The notes under the pieces: generated by a model
What the model was told of the DNA's origin: nothing
Database searches by the model: none
Seen by the model: the letters and a program-made list of their open reading frames with translations, nothing else
From: an uncultured Clostridiaceae bacterium
GTDB taxonomy: Bacteria; Bacillota; Clostridia; Lachnospirales; Lachnospiraceae
Assembly: GCA_947177415.1 (NCBI GenBank)
Contig: CAMWUK010000013.1
Location: forward strand, 1-55,473
DNA: 55,473 nucleotides
Direction: 5' to 3'
Position numbers and translations under genes: made by a program
Shown here: positions 44,749 through 54,565 of the stretch, in pieces
How positions within the stretch are numbered: the stretch's first letter is position 1
Layout of the letters: every line of letters starts with the position of its first letter

Positions 44749-44854
44749 CCATATCCTCCCCCTTTCCAAGCGACACTGTGATGACCACATCCTCCGGCAT
44801 GGATTCAATCAGCCCCCTCAAATCTTCCAGAGAGGCTACCACAACTTCCTCCAT
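44726..44854 (-). CDS. Small acidic ORF before radC
   Basis: Encodes about 42 residues (MEEVVVASLEDLRGLIESMP, then EDVVITVSLGKGED). GGGGG sits 7 nt before this ATG; another ATG is 6 nt upstream. It overlaps the radC start, so translation is likely coupled. No known family. Confidence 0.55.
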   Translation of the reverse strand: MEEVVVASLEDLRGLIESMPEDVVITVSLGKGEDMDGQTERI

Positions 44855-44866
44855 ATCCATGCCCCC

Positions 44867-45862
44867 TTATCTCTTAGGCTCTGTGCCGTAAATCAATTCC
44901 GGTTCTGCCACCACCCCGTCAAGACGCTGGTTTGGAACCTGTGTTGCCAGTTTCAGTTCCCTTAAATCCTTGTCATAATGGTATACATTGTTAGAAAGTC
45001 TGTCCTCCAGCTCTACCACTGACATATTGGCTTCCTGTACCATCTCTGCCAGTTCCTCCGGATTGCCGTTTCCCATCTCTACAGAAACCGCAATCACTTC
45101 ATGCACAGATGACGGCATGATATATAAATCTGTGCCAATCCTGTCTGCCAGTTTATTCAGGTTTTCGTCATACAACATAGACACAGCCCCATTGATTCCT
45201 CTGCTGTTACTGATTACCCACATGCTTTCCTTTGGATTTCTGTCTGTTTGAAATAAATCTGCCACTTCATCTGGAATGCCTTCTTCATCCATCATGCCAA
45301 ACATGACATCTTCCATTCTTTTAATTCTGGGTGGGAACATCTTTTTGGTATTCTCTGCGGCATACTGAAACAACTCCTCCGGTGTCATGCCTGCCTGTTC
45401 CATAAGTTCATTCGTTACTTTAAATGAAGTCATCCCTTGTTCATTCTGTGATATCACATAACGGTAGATCACAGACAAATCCTGAAATTCCCTATGTGGC
45501 AAATCCGCAAGCATTTCCCGGTTCTGCTCTGTATTGATAAGCATCATTACCACCCGGTCCTTCATCTGGGACATATCAATTTCCAGTTTCTTGATGGAAC
45601 TATCGGCTGTCCTGACATATTCCTCTGCCATATTGGAAAGTGCCATTTTCAAATCGTCAAATTCCCGGTATGTCTTATAGAAATCATCCAGACACAGGTT
45701 TGGGACAATCTGCTCATCTGACTTCCGTAGAACAAGTGCATCCTTCATCCCATTAATTTTATTAACACTGATAACCTCCGCCACAGCATCCTTGTATTCC
45801 GGCGGCATATACTCCTTTATTTTTTCCTTTACAATCTCCTTAAACATCTCATAATTCATCAT
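44867..45862 (-). CDS. DUF5688-like ICE protein, 331 aa
   Basis: From the ATG at 45862 after GGAGG. Starts MMNYEMFKEIVKEKIKEYMP, then VLRKSDEQIVPNLCLDDFY and a helical body with FPPRIKRMEDVMF. Matches the general look of DUF5688 proteins, common in Lachnospiraceae elements; role unknown. C-terminal LIYGTEPKR is similar to tails of two other proteins here. Confidence 0.72.
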   Translation of the reverse strand: MMNYEMFKEIVKEKIKEYMPPEYKDAVAEVISVNKINGMKDALVLRKSDEQIVPNLCLDDFYKTYREFDDLKMALSNMAEEYVRTADSSIKKLEIDMSQMKDRVVMMLINTEQNREMLADLPHREFQDLSVIYRYVISQNEQGMTSFKVTNELMEQAGMTPEELFQYAAENTKKMFPPRIKRMEDVMFGMMDEEGIPDEVADLFQTDRNPKESMWVISNSRGINGAVSMLYDENLNKLADRIGTDLYIMPSSVHEVIAVSVEMGNGNPEELAEMVQEANMSVVELEDRLSNNVYHYDKDLRELKLATQVPNQRLDGVVAEPELIYGTEPKR

Positions 45863-45957
45863 ACAACCAATCCTCCTTATTAAAAACGAGGGAAACCATC
45901 TGCCGGCTTCCCCCTGTAAGTTTTTCAATCATTATTCTGTTTCTGCTATACTTTCTG

Positions 45958-48900
45958 CTATATCCTTGCCCTGCGTCTTCTCCGGTAAAAATATACTCCA
46001 ACACCAGCCAACGTACTGCCTGCCAGTGCAATCATCCACGGATGGTAATTTCCTCCGGTCTGTGGAAGCCCCTGTTTATTTGGCTTGTTTTTCAGTTTCA
46101 GTGTATAAGCAATCGTTTCCGTTGCACTGTCCTCATACCGTAACAGCACCTCATGCAGCGTATCATCAAGAATATAACCATCTGCCGCCTTTGTTTCCAC
46201 AATATAATAAGGAATATCCTCCTTAAAATTGCCTGCTTTATCATAGGTACAGATATCAAGCAACTCCGTTTCTGCATATCCCACTTTGTCCGTCGTGAGT
46301 TTTACAAGAACCTTGCCAGATTTATCCCGGAGTTCAAACTCTACCCCCTTAATCGGCTTTCCCGTCTTGCTGTCTGTCTTATAAATCAGAATCTTTCCTT
46401 TCACCCTCTCGTCGGACATTGCTACCTTTTGTATAATTGGGCTTCCATCGTCATTTCTGACTTCCTCCACTGTAAAATCAACCTCGCCTGCAATCAGATA
46501 GCCATATGGGGAAGCCTTCTCACGCAATGTATAATCCCCTGCCGGGATTGCTTCCAGACGGTACGGTTTACCATCCGTTTTCCATGTGGCATAAGTATTA
46601 CCATCACTGTCAATAATCTCCAGTGTTGCCCCTTTCAGTTCCTTTCCTGTGGTAATATCCGTTTTTGACACCTCCACAATCAAAGGAGTATCCTTTACTT
46701 TCAGTTCTTTTGTAACCGTTGCCACCGTTGGTTCCTGATAACTGAAATCAACCGGATATTCCGTTTCGTCTAACAGATATCCCTCCGGTGATTCCATCTC
46801 TTTCACTACATATTTCCCCAACGGAAGATCGGCATCAAATACTGCCTTTCCATTTTCGTCTGTTTCAGCCACACAGACCAGACTGCCGGAAACAACCAGC
46901 ACTTCCCCTTTCGGTTCCCCTGCCATACCGGATTCTGTTTTAGGCGGCTGTGTGGTGTCTGCTTCTTCTGCCTCAATATCATCATTGTCATCCGCAGAAT
47001 TTTCAGCATCTTCGGAATCATCTGCTTCCGTCTCATTTTCTGCCGTTTCTTCTTCCATTTCACTGTCTGTATTTTCTGATACTGCATTGCCTGATGCAGC
47101 AGCACTTTTCTCTGTGCTGGCTACTGCACTGCCACTGGCTGTAGCACTACCGTCTGTTTCTACCGCACTGCTGCTGGCTGCCTGTGCCGGTTTTAATTCC
47201 CCACCGTTTACCTTGGCAATATCCTCTGCCGCATAAATTCCATATACCGCACCGGACACCGGATATGTTGTTTCGCTGTCTGTCTTTACAAGGGAAATTT
47301 CTGTTTTCACTCTTGCATTGACAAAATCCGCAGCCCCATACACAATTTCTGTATTCTGATCTGCATAAGACAGTTCCACTACCTGCGGTTCTTCACAAAG
47401 TGCAAAACCCTCCGGTGGATTGACCTCGGTAATCTGGTACTTTCCAAGAGGCAGACCATCTATCTTTGCCTCACCGTTTCCATCTGTGGTAAGTGTTGCC
47501 ACAACCGCCCCCTTTACTGCCGGAATACCGTTAATAATAGCGGGCTGCCTTTCCCCGTCCTCTCCTTTCTGATGGTCAGGGGTATAGACTGTTTCCTCCG
47601 CAATCACATGAAAAACTGCACTGGAAAGGTTCTGTTCCTCATAAACAAAACGGACTCCCCTCTCACTGCCCGTCAGCCTGCTTAAAATACGGTCAATAAT
47701 GGTTTCATACTCTGTCCCAACCAAAACCTCACCTTTCTTATGGATAATAAGACTCCCCTTTACCGGAGTGTTTTCTGCCACCACTTCAATGACAGGATCG
47801 CCGTCAATATCTTCCTCCACTTTTACTGCCCCCTCTTTCGTGACGGTAAACGGGAAGCTGTCCCCGCTGGTAAGATAACCATCCGGTGCTGTGATTTCCT
47901 CCACCACATAACTGCCATGCTTCAGCATAAGGGGTGTCGTGACTGTACCTGTTTCATCCGTAGTAAACTCACTTACCTTTTTGTCCCCTGCTTTCTGCTC
48001 CACATAGACATTTGTTTCCACGTTTTTGATTTTAAACGTCGCACCGGACAGCAATACCGTTTTTCCACTTTCAGCATCCATTTTTACAATACGGATATAT
48101 GCTTTGAATGGTGCATCGTTCAATATCCTCCATGCCTGCGGCTCTCTGGAGTCCTCTGTAACCACGACTTCAAAATCATCCGTCTTGTAAAGCTCCGACG
48201 GCACCTTTGTCTCTTTGACAAGATAAGTTCCATATGGCAGCTCCTTTGACCTTGCATATCCTTTTTCATCTGTAGTAAATACATCATAAGTTTTAGCAGC
48301 ATCCCATCCGTCCACTGCAATATCCGACTTGAGCTTTACGGTAAACTCTGCCCCGGCAATCTTCTCCGTTTCATTGTTATCCCCATCCGTTGATACCTTG
48401 ATAATCTCAAAAGGCTGTTTCTTTACGGTTTCTACCACCTTGCAGTCAAGGGAAATATCCTGATGGGTATTTTCTGCTTCCTTAAAGTTTACTGGATAGG
48501 CGGTTTCATCCAGCAGATACCCCTCACTGGCTTCGATTTCCTTAATATAGTAATTGCCATAATAAAGGTTTCCAAAGGCAAAGGAATACTCTGCATCTGT
48601 CCTTACCGTTGCAAGCAGGGCATCTTTGTTTGCTGGGTTTCCTGTGCTGACAAAATCCGCTCCTTTTGTGGAGGTGATGTTGTCTGTTCCTGCATAGGTG
48701 ACAACCGCCCTTCCATCCGGATATTTGATTTCCTCTGCCGCATACAGCCCATACAAAGCTCCTGACAGTTTCGCATCTCCGTCTTTGTTGGGACCGGTTT
48801 CCTTATCTTCTTTTGTTGCAGATACATCACAGCGGATTGGGGTATTTGTGGCATCCACTTTCTCAAATGCACCATAAACCGGGGAAACATTGTAAACCGT

Positions 48901-50661
48901 TCCATCGTCCCGGTAACCGTCCGGTATCACAACTTCCTTCACATAATAGGTTTCCTGCTCCTTCACAAACTTTTCGGAAGCCGCCATGTCTAAATCTTCA
49001 TCATAGTAAAAAATAGGAACCTCTGCCCCGGAACTGCCCTCTGTCAAAACTCTCTGCGTACAGCCTGCATCTTTGAATACAGCAAATCCGGCACCTGCTA
49101 CAATGTTGCCGGAACCATAATCCGTCTTATGGACAAGCACACCAACTTTATCCGGTGTCTCCTTTACCGGCATCTGCTTTCCCTGCTGTATCACTTTCCC
49201 GTTTCCATCATACAGGGTAAAATATTCCAGACCAATGGGGTAAACCGTTTCATCTTTCTGGTAGCCGTCCGGCTCAAGCACCTCTTTCAGATAATAGGTA
49301 TCCTGTGTCAGCACCTCAACATCTGTAGCTGCCAGCCCCTTTCCATTTGTTGCTGACAGTTTGCAGAACAGCTCATCGCAATCCTGATCCTCATACAGAT
49401 AATACTTCGCATTCTCTACTGGTCCATTAGTAAACTTATCTGTCTTTAGCAGTTCAAACTTCCCCAGTTTGTATTCGCTTGTGACCTTTACCGTTGCTTC
49501 ATCCGATTTTACATTAAATTCCTCCAGAAAAGTGATTTTCTGCTGGGAAACCACCGTAGGTGTCCACTTCCTTCCACCTTTCTCATCCGCATAGGCTTTT
49601 CCTGTTACCTTGATGGTAGCCTTCTGTTCCTGAATCTTTTTCATTGCCTCCTCATTGCAGAACAGATAAAAGTTGGAAGATTCTTTGCTGGCATCTGTCT
49701 GTGCTACACAGATGTCATACTTCTTCAAATCATTTTCATCCTCTATGTCGCTGGAATCCGTCTTAATCTCCCCCACGGTCAGTCCTGCCGGTGCACCTGT
49801 AATCGTGTATTTCACATCTGTGATTGCACCTGTTTTGGTACGGACAAACTTATCTGCACTCCGGTACAGACCATCACCCATATCCTTCCACTCACTTTTC
49901 TTTGGAGAGATGGAATAGGTTACTGATTTGGTAAGACCGTTGTCTGCATAATCATCCCCATGCTTCTTTGCATCTTCCACCATGGAAGCAATCTTTTTAT
50001 AGGTGTTGCTTCCATTATTATAATAGGACAGCCCGACTTCTCCATTTAACACATGGATAGCAGCACTGGTAATAAAATAGTCCTGCGTGGCACTGCCGGA
50101 AGAATATTTGCTGTTATGGCATGTCCCATTCAGCTTTCTTGCCCCGTTTACCAGACAGTAGGTAACCGTTGGCTTGATTTTGCTTGTGCTGCTGGAAGAA
50201 GAAACCGTACCACTGGTAGTATTCTTATTCATATCCAGACAGTACACCAGATGGTGGTAATAATCCCCGGATTCCGAGATATACTTTACCCCGATGCTGT
50301 GCCCGCAATATTTGGCATATCCATTATTGGATACCTTCATGGAATCCTTGCTGGATGATGCCCCTGCTGCGGTAGTCTTAAGAGAAGCTGCCATCATGAC
50401 AGATTCTGATGTCAGCCGGAAAGTAACCGGATTATCCGTTGTCAGCTCCGGCATCTCGCCTTCTGCTAAATCCGGCACCTCTGCCTCGCCTGGCTCCGGC
50501 TCAGGCTCCCTGCTTTCCTCTGTAACAGCTTCCTCTGCTGCTTTACTCTGTGCATCTGCACCTGAAGCAAACGCAAAAGAGCCTGCCGATGTAGCTGCAC
50601 AAACTGTCAGAACCACCGCCATCATCATGGCAGCCATCCGTTTTAATCTTTTTCTACTCAT
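45958..50661 (-). CDS. LPQTG surface adhesin, thioester and CnaB repeats
   Basis: About 1,567 residues from the ATG at 50661. Signal peptide of ~37 residues. Residues ~120-230 look like a thioester domain: Cys in LVYCLDM and Gln in SATQDYFITSAAI. Then about nine SpaA/CnaB-like isopeptide domains, each ending in a Tyr-x-x-[KE]-E motif such as YYLKEVLEPDGY or YVVEEITAPDGY. An acidic Ser/Glu linker (~1160-1250), then LPQTG, a membrane helix and RRRRR. The sortase at 18545 is the likely anchor. Probable role: adhesion to host or mating partner. Confidence 0.9.
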   Translation of the reverse strand: MSRKRLKRMAAMMMAVVLTVCAATSAGSFAFASGADAQSKAAEEAVTEESREPEPEPGEAEVPDLAEGEMPELTTDNPVTFRLTSESVMMAASLKTTAAGASSSKDSMKVSNNGYAKYCGHSIGVKYISESGDYYHHLVYCLDMNKNTTSGTVSSSSSTSKIKPTVTYCLVNGARKLNGTCHNSKYSSGSATQDYFITSAAIHVLNGEVGLSYYNNGSNTYKKIASMVEDAKKHGDDYADNGLTKSVTYSISPKKSEWKDMGDGLYRSADKFVRTKTGAITDVKYTITGAPAGLTVGEIKTDSSDIEDENDLKKYDICVAQTDASKESSNFYLFCNEEAMKKIQEQKATIKVTGKAYADEKGGRKWTPTVVSQQKITFLEEFNVKSDEATVKVTSEYKLGKFELLKTDKFTNGPVENAKYYLYEDQDCDELFCKLSATNGKGLAATDVEVLTQDTYYLKEVLEPDGYQKDETVYPIGLEYFTLYDGNGKVIQQGKQMPVKETPDKVGVLVHKTDYGSGNIVAGAGFAVFKDAGCTQRVLTEGSSGAEVPIFYYDEDLDMAASEKFVKEQETYYVKEVVIPDGYRDDGTVYNVSPVYGAFEKVDATNTPIRCDVSATKEDKETGPNKDGDAKLSGALYGLYAAEEIKYPDGRAVVTYAGTDNITSTKGADFVSTGNPANKDALLATVRTDAEYSFAFGNLYYGNYYIKEIEASEGYLLDETAYPVNFKEAENTHQDISLDCKVVETVKKQPFEIIKVSTDGDNNETEKIAGAEFTVKLKSDIAVDGWDAAKTYDVFTTDEKGYARSKELPYGTYLVKETKVPSELYKTDDFEVVVTEDSREPQAWRILNDAPFKAYIRIVKMDAESGKTVLLSGATFKIKNVETNVYVEQKAGDKKVSEFTTDETGTVTTPLMLKHGSYVVEEITAPDGYLTSGDSFPFTVTKEGAVKVEEDIDGDPVIEVVAENTPVKGSLIIHKKGEVLVGTEYETIIDRILSRLTGSERGVRFVYEEQNLSSAVFHVIAEETVYTPDHQKGEDGERQPAIINGIPAVKGAVVATLTTDGNGEAKIDGLPLGKYQITEVNPPEGFALCEEPQVVELSYADQNTEIVYGAADFVNARVKTEISLVKTDSETTYPVSGAVYGIYAAEDIAKVNGGELKPAQAASSSAVETDGSATASGSAVASTEKSAAASGNAVSENTDSEMEEETAENETEADDSEDAENSADDNDDIEAEEADTTQPPKTESGMAGEPKGEVLVVSGSLVCVAETDENGKAVFDADLPLGKYVVKEMESPEGYLLDETEYPVDFSYQEPTVATVTKELKVKDTPLIVEVSKTDITTGKELKGATLEIIDSDGNTYATWKTDGKPYRLEAIPAGDYTLREKASPYGYLIAGEVDFTVEEVRNDDGSPIIQKVAMSDERVKGKILIYKTDSKTGKPIKGVEFELRDKSGKVLVKLTTDKVGYAETELLDICTYDKAGNFKEDIPYYIVETKAADGYILDDTLHEVLLRYEDSATETIAYTLKLKNKPNKQGLPQTGGNYHPWMIALAGSTLAGVGVYFYRRRRRARI

Positions 50662-50722
50662 ATATATCCTCACTTTCCTGCTATTCTCCATTACCATGCG
50701 ATATCATTCCCTCCCATGCACC

Positions 50723-50756
50723 AAGCCGGAAAATGGATATCTTCCCGGCTTTTTTG
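50723..50756 (+). terminator. Plus-oriented hairpin with T run
   Basis: AAGCCGG ... CCGGCTT with an imperfect inner stem, then TTTTTT on the plus strand, upstream of the adhesin gene. No plus-strand gene precedes it, so it may stop antisense transcription or be a relic. Confidence 0.5.
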
Positions 50757-50828
50757 CAAGAAAAAAAGGCATACCTGACTGGCATACCTCTTTACCCATA
50801 AGCCGGGTACCGCTTACCCTGACTTCCC

Positions 50829-50939
50829 TTATTTTGTTGTAACTGTCCGGATATGCTTATTCCACTTCATCTCCCGGAAATAACTCATCAACCTTGCTTT
50901 TCCTCTCTGTTCCACTTTCTCTCTTTTTTCCATATCCAT
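50829..50939 (-). CDS. Small basic ORF, 36 aa
   Basis: MDMEKREKVEQRGKARLM, then YFREMKWNKHIRTVTTK. GAAGGTGG lies before the ATG. Very basic, possibly nucleic-acid binding; between AbiEii and the adhesin gene. No family recognised. Confidence 0.35.
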   Translation of the reverse strand: MDMEKREKVEQRGKARLMSYFREMKWNKHIRTVTTK

Positions 50940-51026
50940 CTTATCCACCTTCTTTCATATAGTTCATAGTGATTTGTTCCGATTCCGATATTTTCTATCT
51001 TTGCAGCCACTGTCCCTTGAAATGGT

Positions 51027-52013
51027 TTATCGAACTTTTCCTATAACGGGCTCCGTCCGGATATCCTGTTCTTTGTTGCGGCACTTCCACAATGCCATCG
51101 GATGTTCCCTGATCCTTTGCAGCTCAGCTCCATCAAATACAAATTGGGGCTGATATATTCCTTTCCCGAATGCATTCCAAAAAATCCGTTCATCTCCGGT
51201 TGGAATTAAGAATCCCGAAAGATACTTTCTTATCTCATTCTGGACTGCCGCCAGTTCAAATCTCTCCCCATGCCTGAGAACCGGATACAAATCTGTCGTA
51301 ATACTGCGTCTGCTTACCCTTTCAACATTTTCCAAGGCAAATTCCTCCGGTGGATGCCCACCTCCGATTGCACTATAGAATACTACACATTTTCTAAGCA
51401 TATCCAGTTCCGGTCCATCAAACAGATTATGTATAATCATGTTATGCACATCATATAAATCCCTGGCTGCCGTTCTTGATAACAATGCTACAATCTTTGC
51501 ACCAAATATCTCAACCGGATCAACAGACAATATGGTAAGTTCATCTGTCATCCATGGAAGGTATACCTTTCTTCTGACCACAGGAAGCACATGACACCTG
51601 AGCATATAGTTGATTTCTATTTTCAGGTTATCTTTCATCCCTCCTGCATTCTGATACTCATAAACAAAGGAATCCAATGCATGATGATTCTTTGATTTCG
51701 GACTCAGGCGGTATCCGTTTGCCTCCATATATTTGCTAATACGGCTGCCCAGCACTTCCCTCACCTCAAGCATTTCTTCCCGTGATATATTTTCCCTGAA
51801 ATCCAAATCTATATCAACAGACAGTCTCGGTAAATCCAATATGGTGAGATTAATGGCAGTACCGCCCTTTAATGCCAGATATTCTGAAAGCATATCATCG
51901 CCCTCAAAAAATTTCAATACATCTGCAAGTCTGCATACTTTTTCAAAGGTATCTCTTACAAATCCCAGCTCCTTTGCCTGTTTTCCCAGTGACATTCTGT
52001 CAAACTGCATCAT
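51027..52013 (-). CDS. abiEii: AbiEii-type nucleotidyltransferase toxin
   Basis: 328 residues from the ATG at 52013. The nucleotidyltransferase core has LKGGTAINL and the metal-binding SVDIDLDF (D-x-D), as in AbiEii/DUF1814 toxins that block growth by modifying tRNA or GTP-linked targets. Start overlaps the antitoxin stop. Likely an ICE maintenance or anti-phage module. Confidence 0.88.
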   Translation of the reverse strand: MMQFDRMSLGKQAKELGFVRDTFEKVCRLADVLKFFEGDDMLSEYLALKGGTAINLTILDLPRLSVDIDLDFRENISREEMLEVREVLGSRISKYMEANGYRLSPKSKNHHALDSFVYEYQNAGGMKDNLKIEINYMLRCHVLPVVRRKVYLPWMTDELTILSVDPVEIFGAKIVALLSRTAARDLYDVHNMIIHNLFDGPELDMLRKCVVFYSAIGGGHPPEEFALENVERVSRRSITTDLYPVLRHGERFELAAVQNEIRKYLSGFLIPTGDERIFWNAFGKGIYQPQFVFDGAELQRIREHPMALWKCRNKEQDIRTEPVIGKVR

Positions 52014-52758
52014 AATTACCTCCCTTGTCAACCAAATGCATAAAATCTGCCGGAACATATAATTTCCACTTTGGATTCCATACATTTTTTCCGTTTTCTT
52101 TTATCAGATACCGTTTTCCATCAGCAGTATATCTGACCAAATGTTCAAAAAATTCATTACCCAGTCCCAGTTCATCCTGTAACTGTTCCAAGATATATCC
52201 ACATTTCTGATACAGGAATTTATTATCATAGGCAGACAATGCTTCCAGTATTTTTTCTCCTCTTACACTTGGAATAAGCATGATACACCGTATCACTTCT
52301 TCCAGTCCTGCTATTTTGTTAAAATCTTTTATACTGTCAACAATGGTCTGCTCTATTCCGGTTACCCGCAGCTTTCCATTTGTTACGATGTCCATATGTG
52401 CATTTCTCTCCATGCGGTGGTACCATATTCCATCGTATTCAAAGTCTCTGAATCTGGAATCTGTTGCCACATAAACTTCGTAAAACACCTGATTCGCATA
52501 ACCAAATGTCTCAAACGCACTATGATGGGTTATGACTGCATCCGGAAACAGCCGGCTTCCTATCTGGTATCTTGACAATACAGGCTGCTTCGTCTCCAGG
52601 CTAATTACTGCGTATAAGTCCCTTTTTACTTTTTCAATATACCCTTTTTTTTGATAATCATAAAGAAGCGATTTTGCAGCCGCCTCAGAACCTGTCAGCT
52701 CCATCACTTTACTTTTATTAAAGCATCCAAGCTCCAGCATTTTTTCATAATATTTCAT
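52000..52758 (-). CDS. abiEi: AbiEi-type antitoxin/repressor
   Basis: 252 residues from the ATG at 52758 (GGAGGAAAAA upstream). N-terminal winged-helix (FNKSKVMELTGSEAAAKSLL) and a C-terminal AbiEi domain. It neutralises AbiEii and represses its own promoter by binding inverted repeats; one is visible upstream. Confidence 0.85.
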   Translation of the reverse strand: MKYYEKMLELGCFNKSKVMELTGSEAAAKSLLYDYQKKGYIEKVKRDLYAVISLETKQPVLSRYQIGSRLFPDAVITHHSAFETFGYANQVFYEVYVATDSRFRDFEYDGIWYHRMERNAHMDIVTNGKLRVTGIEQTIVDSIKDFNKIAGLEEVIRCIMLIPSVRGEKILEALSAYDNKFLYQKCGYILEQLQDELGLGNEFFEHLVRYTADGKRYLIKENGKNVWNPKWKLYVPADFMHLVDKGGNYDAV

Positions 52759-52814
52759 TTTTTCCTCCATTTGCACATAACACAAGTTTGGGCGTGTGCA
52801 CAAAAACTTACCAT

Positions 52815-52885
52815 GTTGAAAGTTTTCTTTCAACCTTATTCACCTGCCTTGTACTGATTTTATCACAAAGAATTTCTTTTTTCAA
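52815..52885 (-). promoter_or_regulatory. abiE promoter and inverted-repeat operator
   Basis: -35 TTGAAA (52880-52885), 17 bp, -10 TAAAAT (52857-52862). Just downstream is GTTGAAAG-TTTT-CTTTCAAC (52815-52834), a perfect 8-bp inverted repeat in the spot where AbiEi binds in known systems. Confidence 0.68.
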
Positions 52886-52901
52886 ACTTTTTGTGTATTT
52901 T

Positions 52902-53081
52902 TTATTTACACCTGACTCCATGAAACACCAGCAGAAATATTTTTAGTACGCTACAGGTAAGAAGCAGGACGATTTTCAATGCCTCCAGTGCCAGCTTAAC
53001 CAACTGCAATATCAGATATAATGACCATTTGAGCAGCCTGCTGATAAAAAACAGCAATCCCATAACAAAACGTCCTGCCAT
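52902..53081 (-). CDS. Small hydrophobic protein, ~59 aa
   Basis: Start at the ATG at 53081 after TTAGGAGGGAAGG. Two hydrophobic helices (FVMGLLFFISRLLKWSLYLI and LVKLALEALKIVLLLTCSVL). Position downstream of the ParR-like gene; possible membrane partner of partition, or of an unknown role. Confidence 0.55.
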   Translation of the reverse strand: MAGRFVMGLLFFISRLLKWSLYLILQLVKLALEALKIVLLLTCSVLKIFLLVFHGVRCK

Positions 53082-53092
53082 ATCCTTCCCTC

Positions 53093-53548
53093 CTAACTCC
53101 ATTTCATAATGTCATCCATAATGTCTGCATTTTCAGATAAATCAACTTCTCTGGTATCTGTATGCCCCGTCTGTTCTTCCGGCTTTTCTGCCGTTATTTC
53201 TGATGCAGCAGGCTTCCACTGGTTTCCTGCTACCGCCAGACCACTGGTAAACATACAGAATACATCCTTATAGATTTCCTTTCCTATTTCCTGTTTTATT
53301 TTCTGTACCTCTCCGTCCACATACGATTTCAGCCTTTCCTCCAGTGTTTCATCTGACTTCCTGCTGGCAAGCATTGCATAATGTTCCTCAATGCACCGTA
53401 TAATCAGTTTGTTTTTGGAAAGCGGATTGCTTCCTGCCCTGCACTCCTGCTCCATCTGCTCCAAAAGCCTTACATGGTTCTGATTCAAAAGACTGAACCG
53501 TACTGTCACAGTCCTGCACATATCCTTATCTACCGGCATACCATACAC
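53093..53548 (-). CDS. ParR-like partition adaptor
   Basis: 151 residues. N-terminal ribbon-helix-helix style sequence (TVRFSLLNQNHVRLLEQM, then SKNKLIIRCIEEH), a helical middle and an acidic C-terminus, as in ParR/StbB adaptors. Starts 6 nt after the ParM-like stop. Confidence 0.7.
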   Translation of the reverse strand: MYGMPVDKDMCRTVTVRFSLLNQNHVRLLEQMEQECRAGSNPLSKNKLIIRCIEEHYAMLASRKSDETLEERLKSYVDGEVQKIKQEIGKEIYKDVFCMFTSGLAVAGNQWKPAASEITAEKPEEQTGHTDTREVDLSENADIMDDIMKWS

Positions 53549-53554
53549 CCCCTG

Positions 53555-54481
53555 TTATCCTGCCCGCCTTTGCAGAACAGCCTTTAAGTAAGCGTTCCCA
53601 AGCATTTCATATCCCTTTGCATTCGCACAGATATCCTCCACATAGGTGATATTTTTCTGTGACAGCCCTCCATACTGCTTCATTACTCCTGCACCGCCAC
53701 CTGCAAAGATAACCGGGGTTAAATCCATGTTGTAGCCAAGTTCACGGATATGATGGTACACCTGCTGGCAATAAGCCCGGATTTCCTTTTCCATGATTTT
53801 CCGGTATGCATCCGGAAGGTCATTTCCACCGGAAGCCAATAACTTCTGGATATCGTACTCGTCAACCTCCGCTCCAATCTGTCTGACACACTCCTTGTTG
53901 ATCTGCTGGATACAGGTAATAAATCCACTCGGCTTTGTCACACAGACAGATTCATCCGGCTTATAGTTGATGATTGGCATAATGTCCACCGTCCAGCTCC
54001 CGATATCCACTACCAGCACCTTATTGTCAAACTTCTGCATCCTGTCTGCCACCGCTGCATAACATTGCGGATAAACAGAAACACGCTCCACCACAACATG
54101 GTACTTTATCTTATTGTAGCGGAATGTGATTTCCTGATCCCGCAGCAGGTACCGGATAAAGCTGTCCTTTTCTTCTCCAAATCGGGTAAGGGGAAGCCCT
54201 GCCGCCAGAAGAACCCTTGCATTTCTCTGGTGCCTTTTCTCCAGTTCCTTTGCCAATGCCGCCAGTGTCAGCAGATAATAGTTATCATCCTGCACCTTAT
54301 CCTTCTTTACATCCAACCGCTTACCTCCAATCTTATAAAATTTTCCCTCCCATTCCAGCACATCCTCATATAATGCCGGTTCTGTGGTAATCTCTTTCAC
54401 CCCTGATGTAAACAGATGGCTGACTGTTTTCATATTTGCCCATCCGTGATCTATCCCGATTACTATTGTATTTTTATCCAT
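53555..54481 (-). CDS. parM: ParM/StbA-like actin-family partition protein
   Basis: 308 residues with the actin-fold motifs: phosphate 1 VIGIDHGWAN (~7-16), phosphate 2 VVDIGSWTVD (~155-164) and adenosine motif FAGGGAGVM (~265-273). ParM filaments push plasmid copies apart. On an ICE this suggests an extrachromosomal, replicating phase. Confidence 0.87.
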   Translation of the reverse strand: MDKNTIVIGIDHGWANMKTVSHLFTSGVKEITTEPALYEDVLEWEGKFYKIGGKRLDVKKDKVQDDNYYLLTLAALAKELEKRHQRNARVLLAAGLPLTRFGEEKDSFIRYLLRDQEITFRYNKIKYHVVVERVSVYPQCYAAVADRMQKFDNKVLVVDIGSWTVDIMPIINYKPDESVCVTKPSGFITCIQQINKECVRQIGAEVDEYDIQKLLASGGNDLPDAYRKIMEKEIRAYCQQVYHHIRELGYNMDLTPVIFAGGGAGVMKQYGGLSQKNITYVEDICANAKGYEMLGNAYLKAVLQRRAG

Positions 54482-54565
54482 ACTTCACTGCCTCCTTTTT
54501 TCTAATCATTTATGTTTGATGCATATATCACTTTTGTTGCCTGATAATTATATTTTCAAAAACAA

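Noticed and set aside
50750-50800. Terminator from the GGCATACC pair
   Set aside because: The two copies are direct repeats (AGGCATACC ... GGCATACC), not an inverted repeat.
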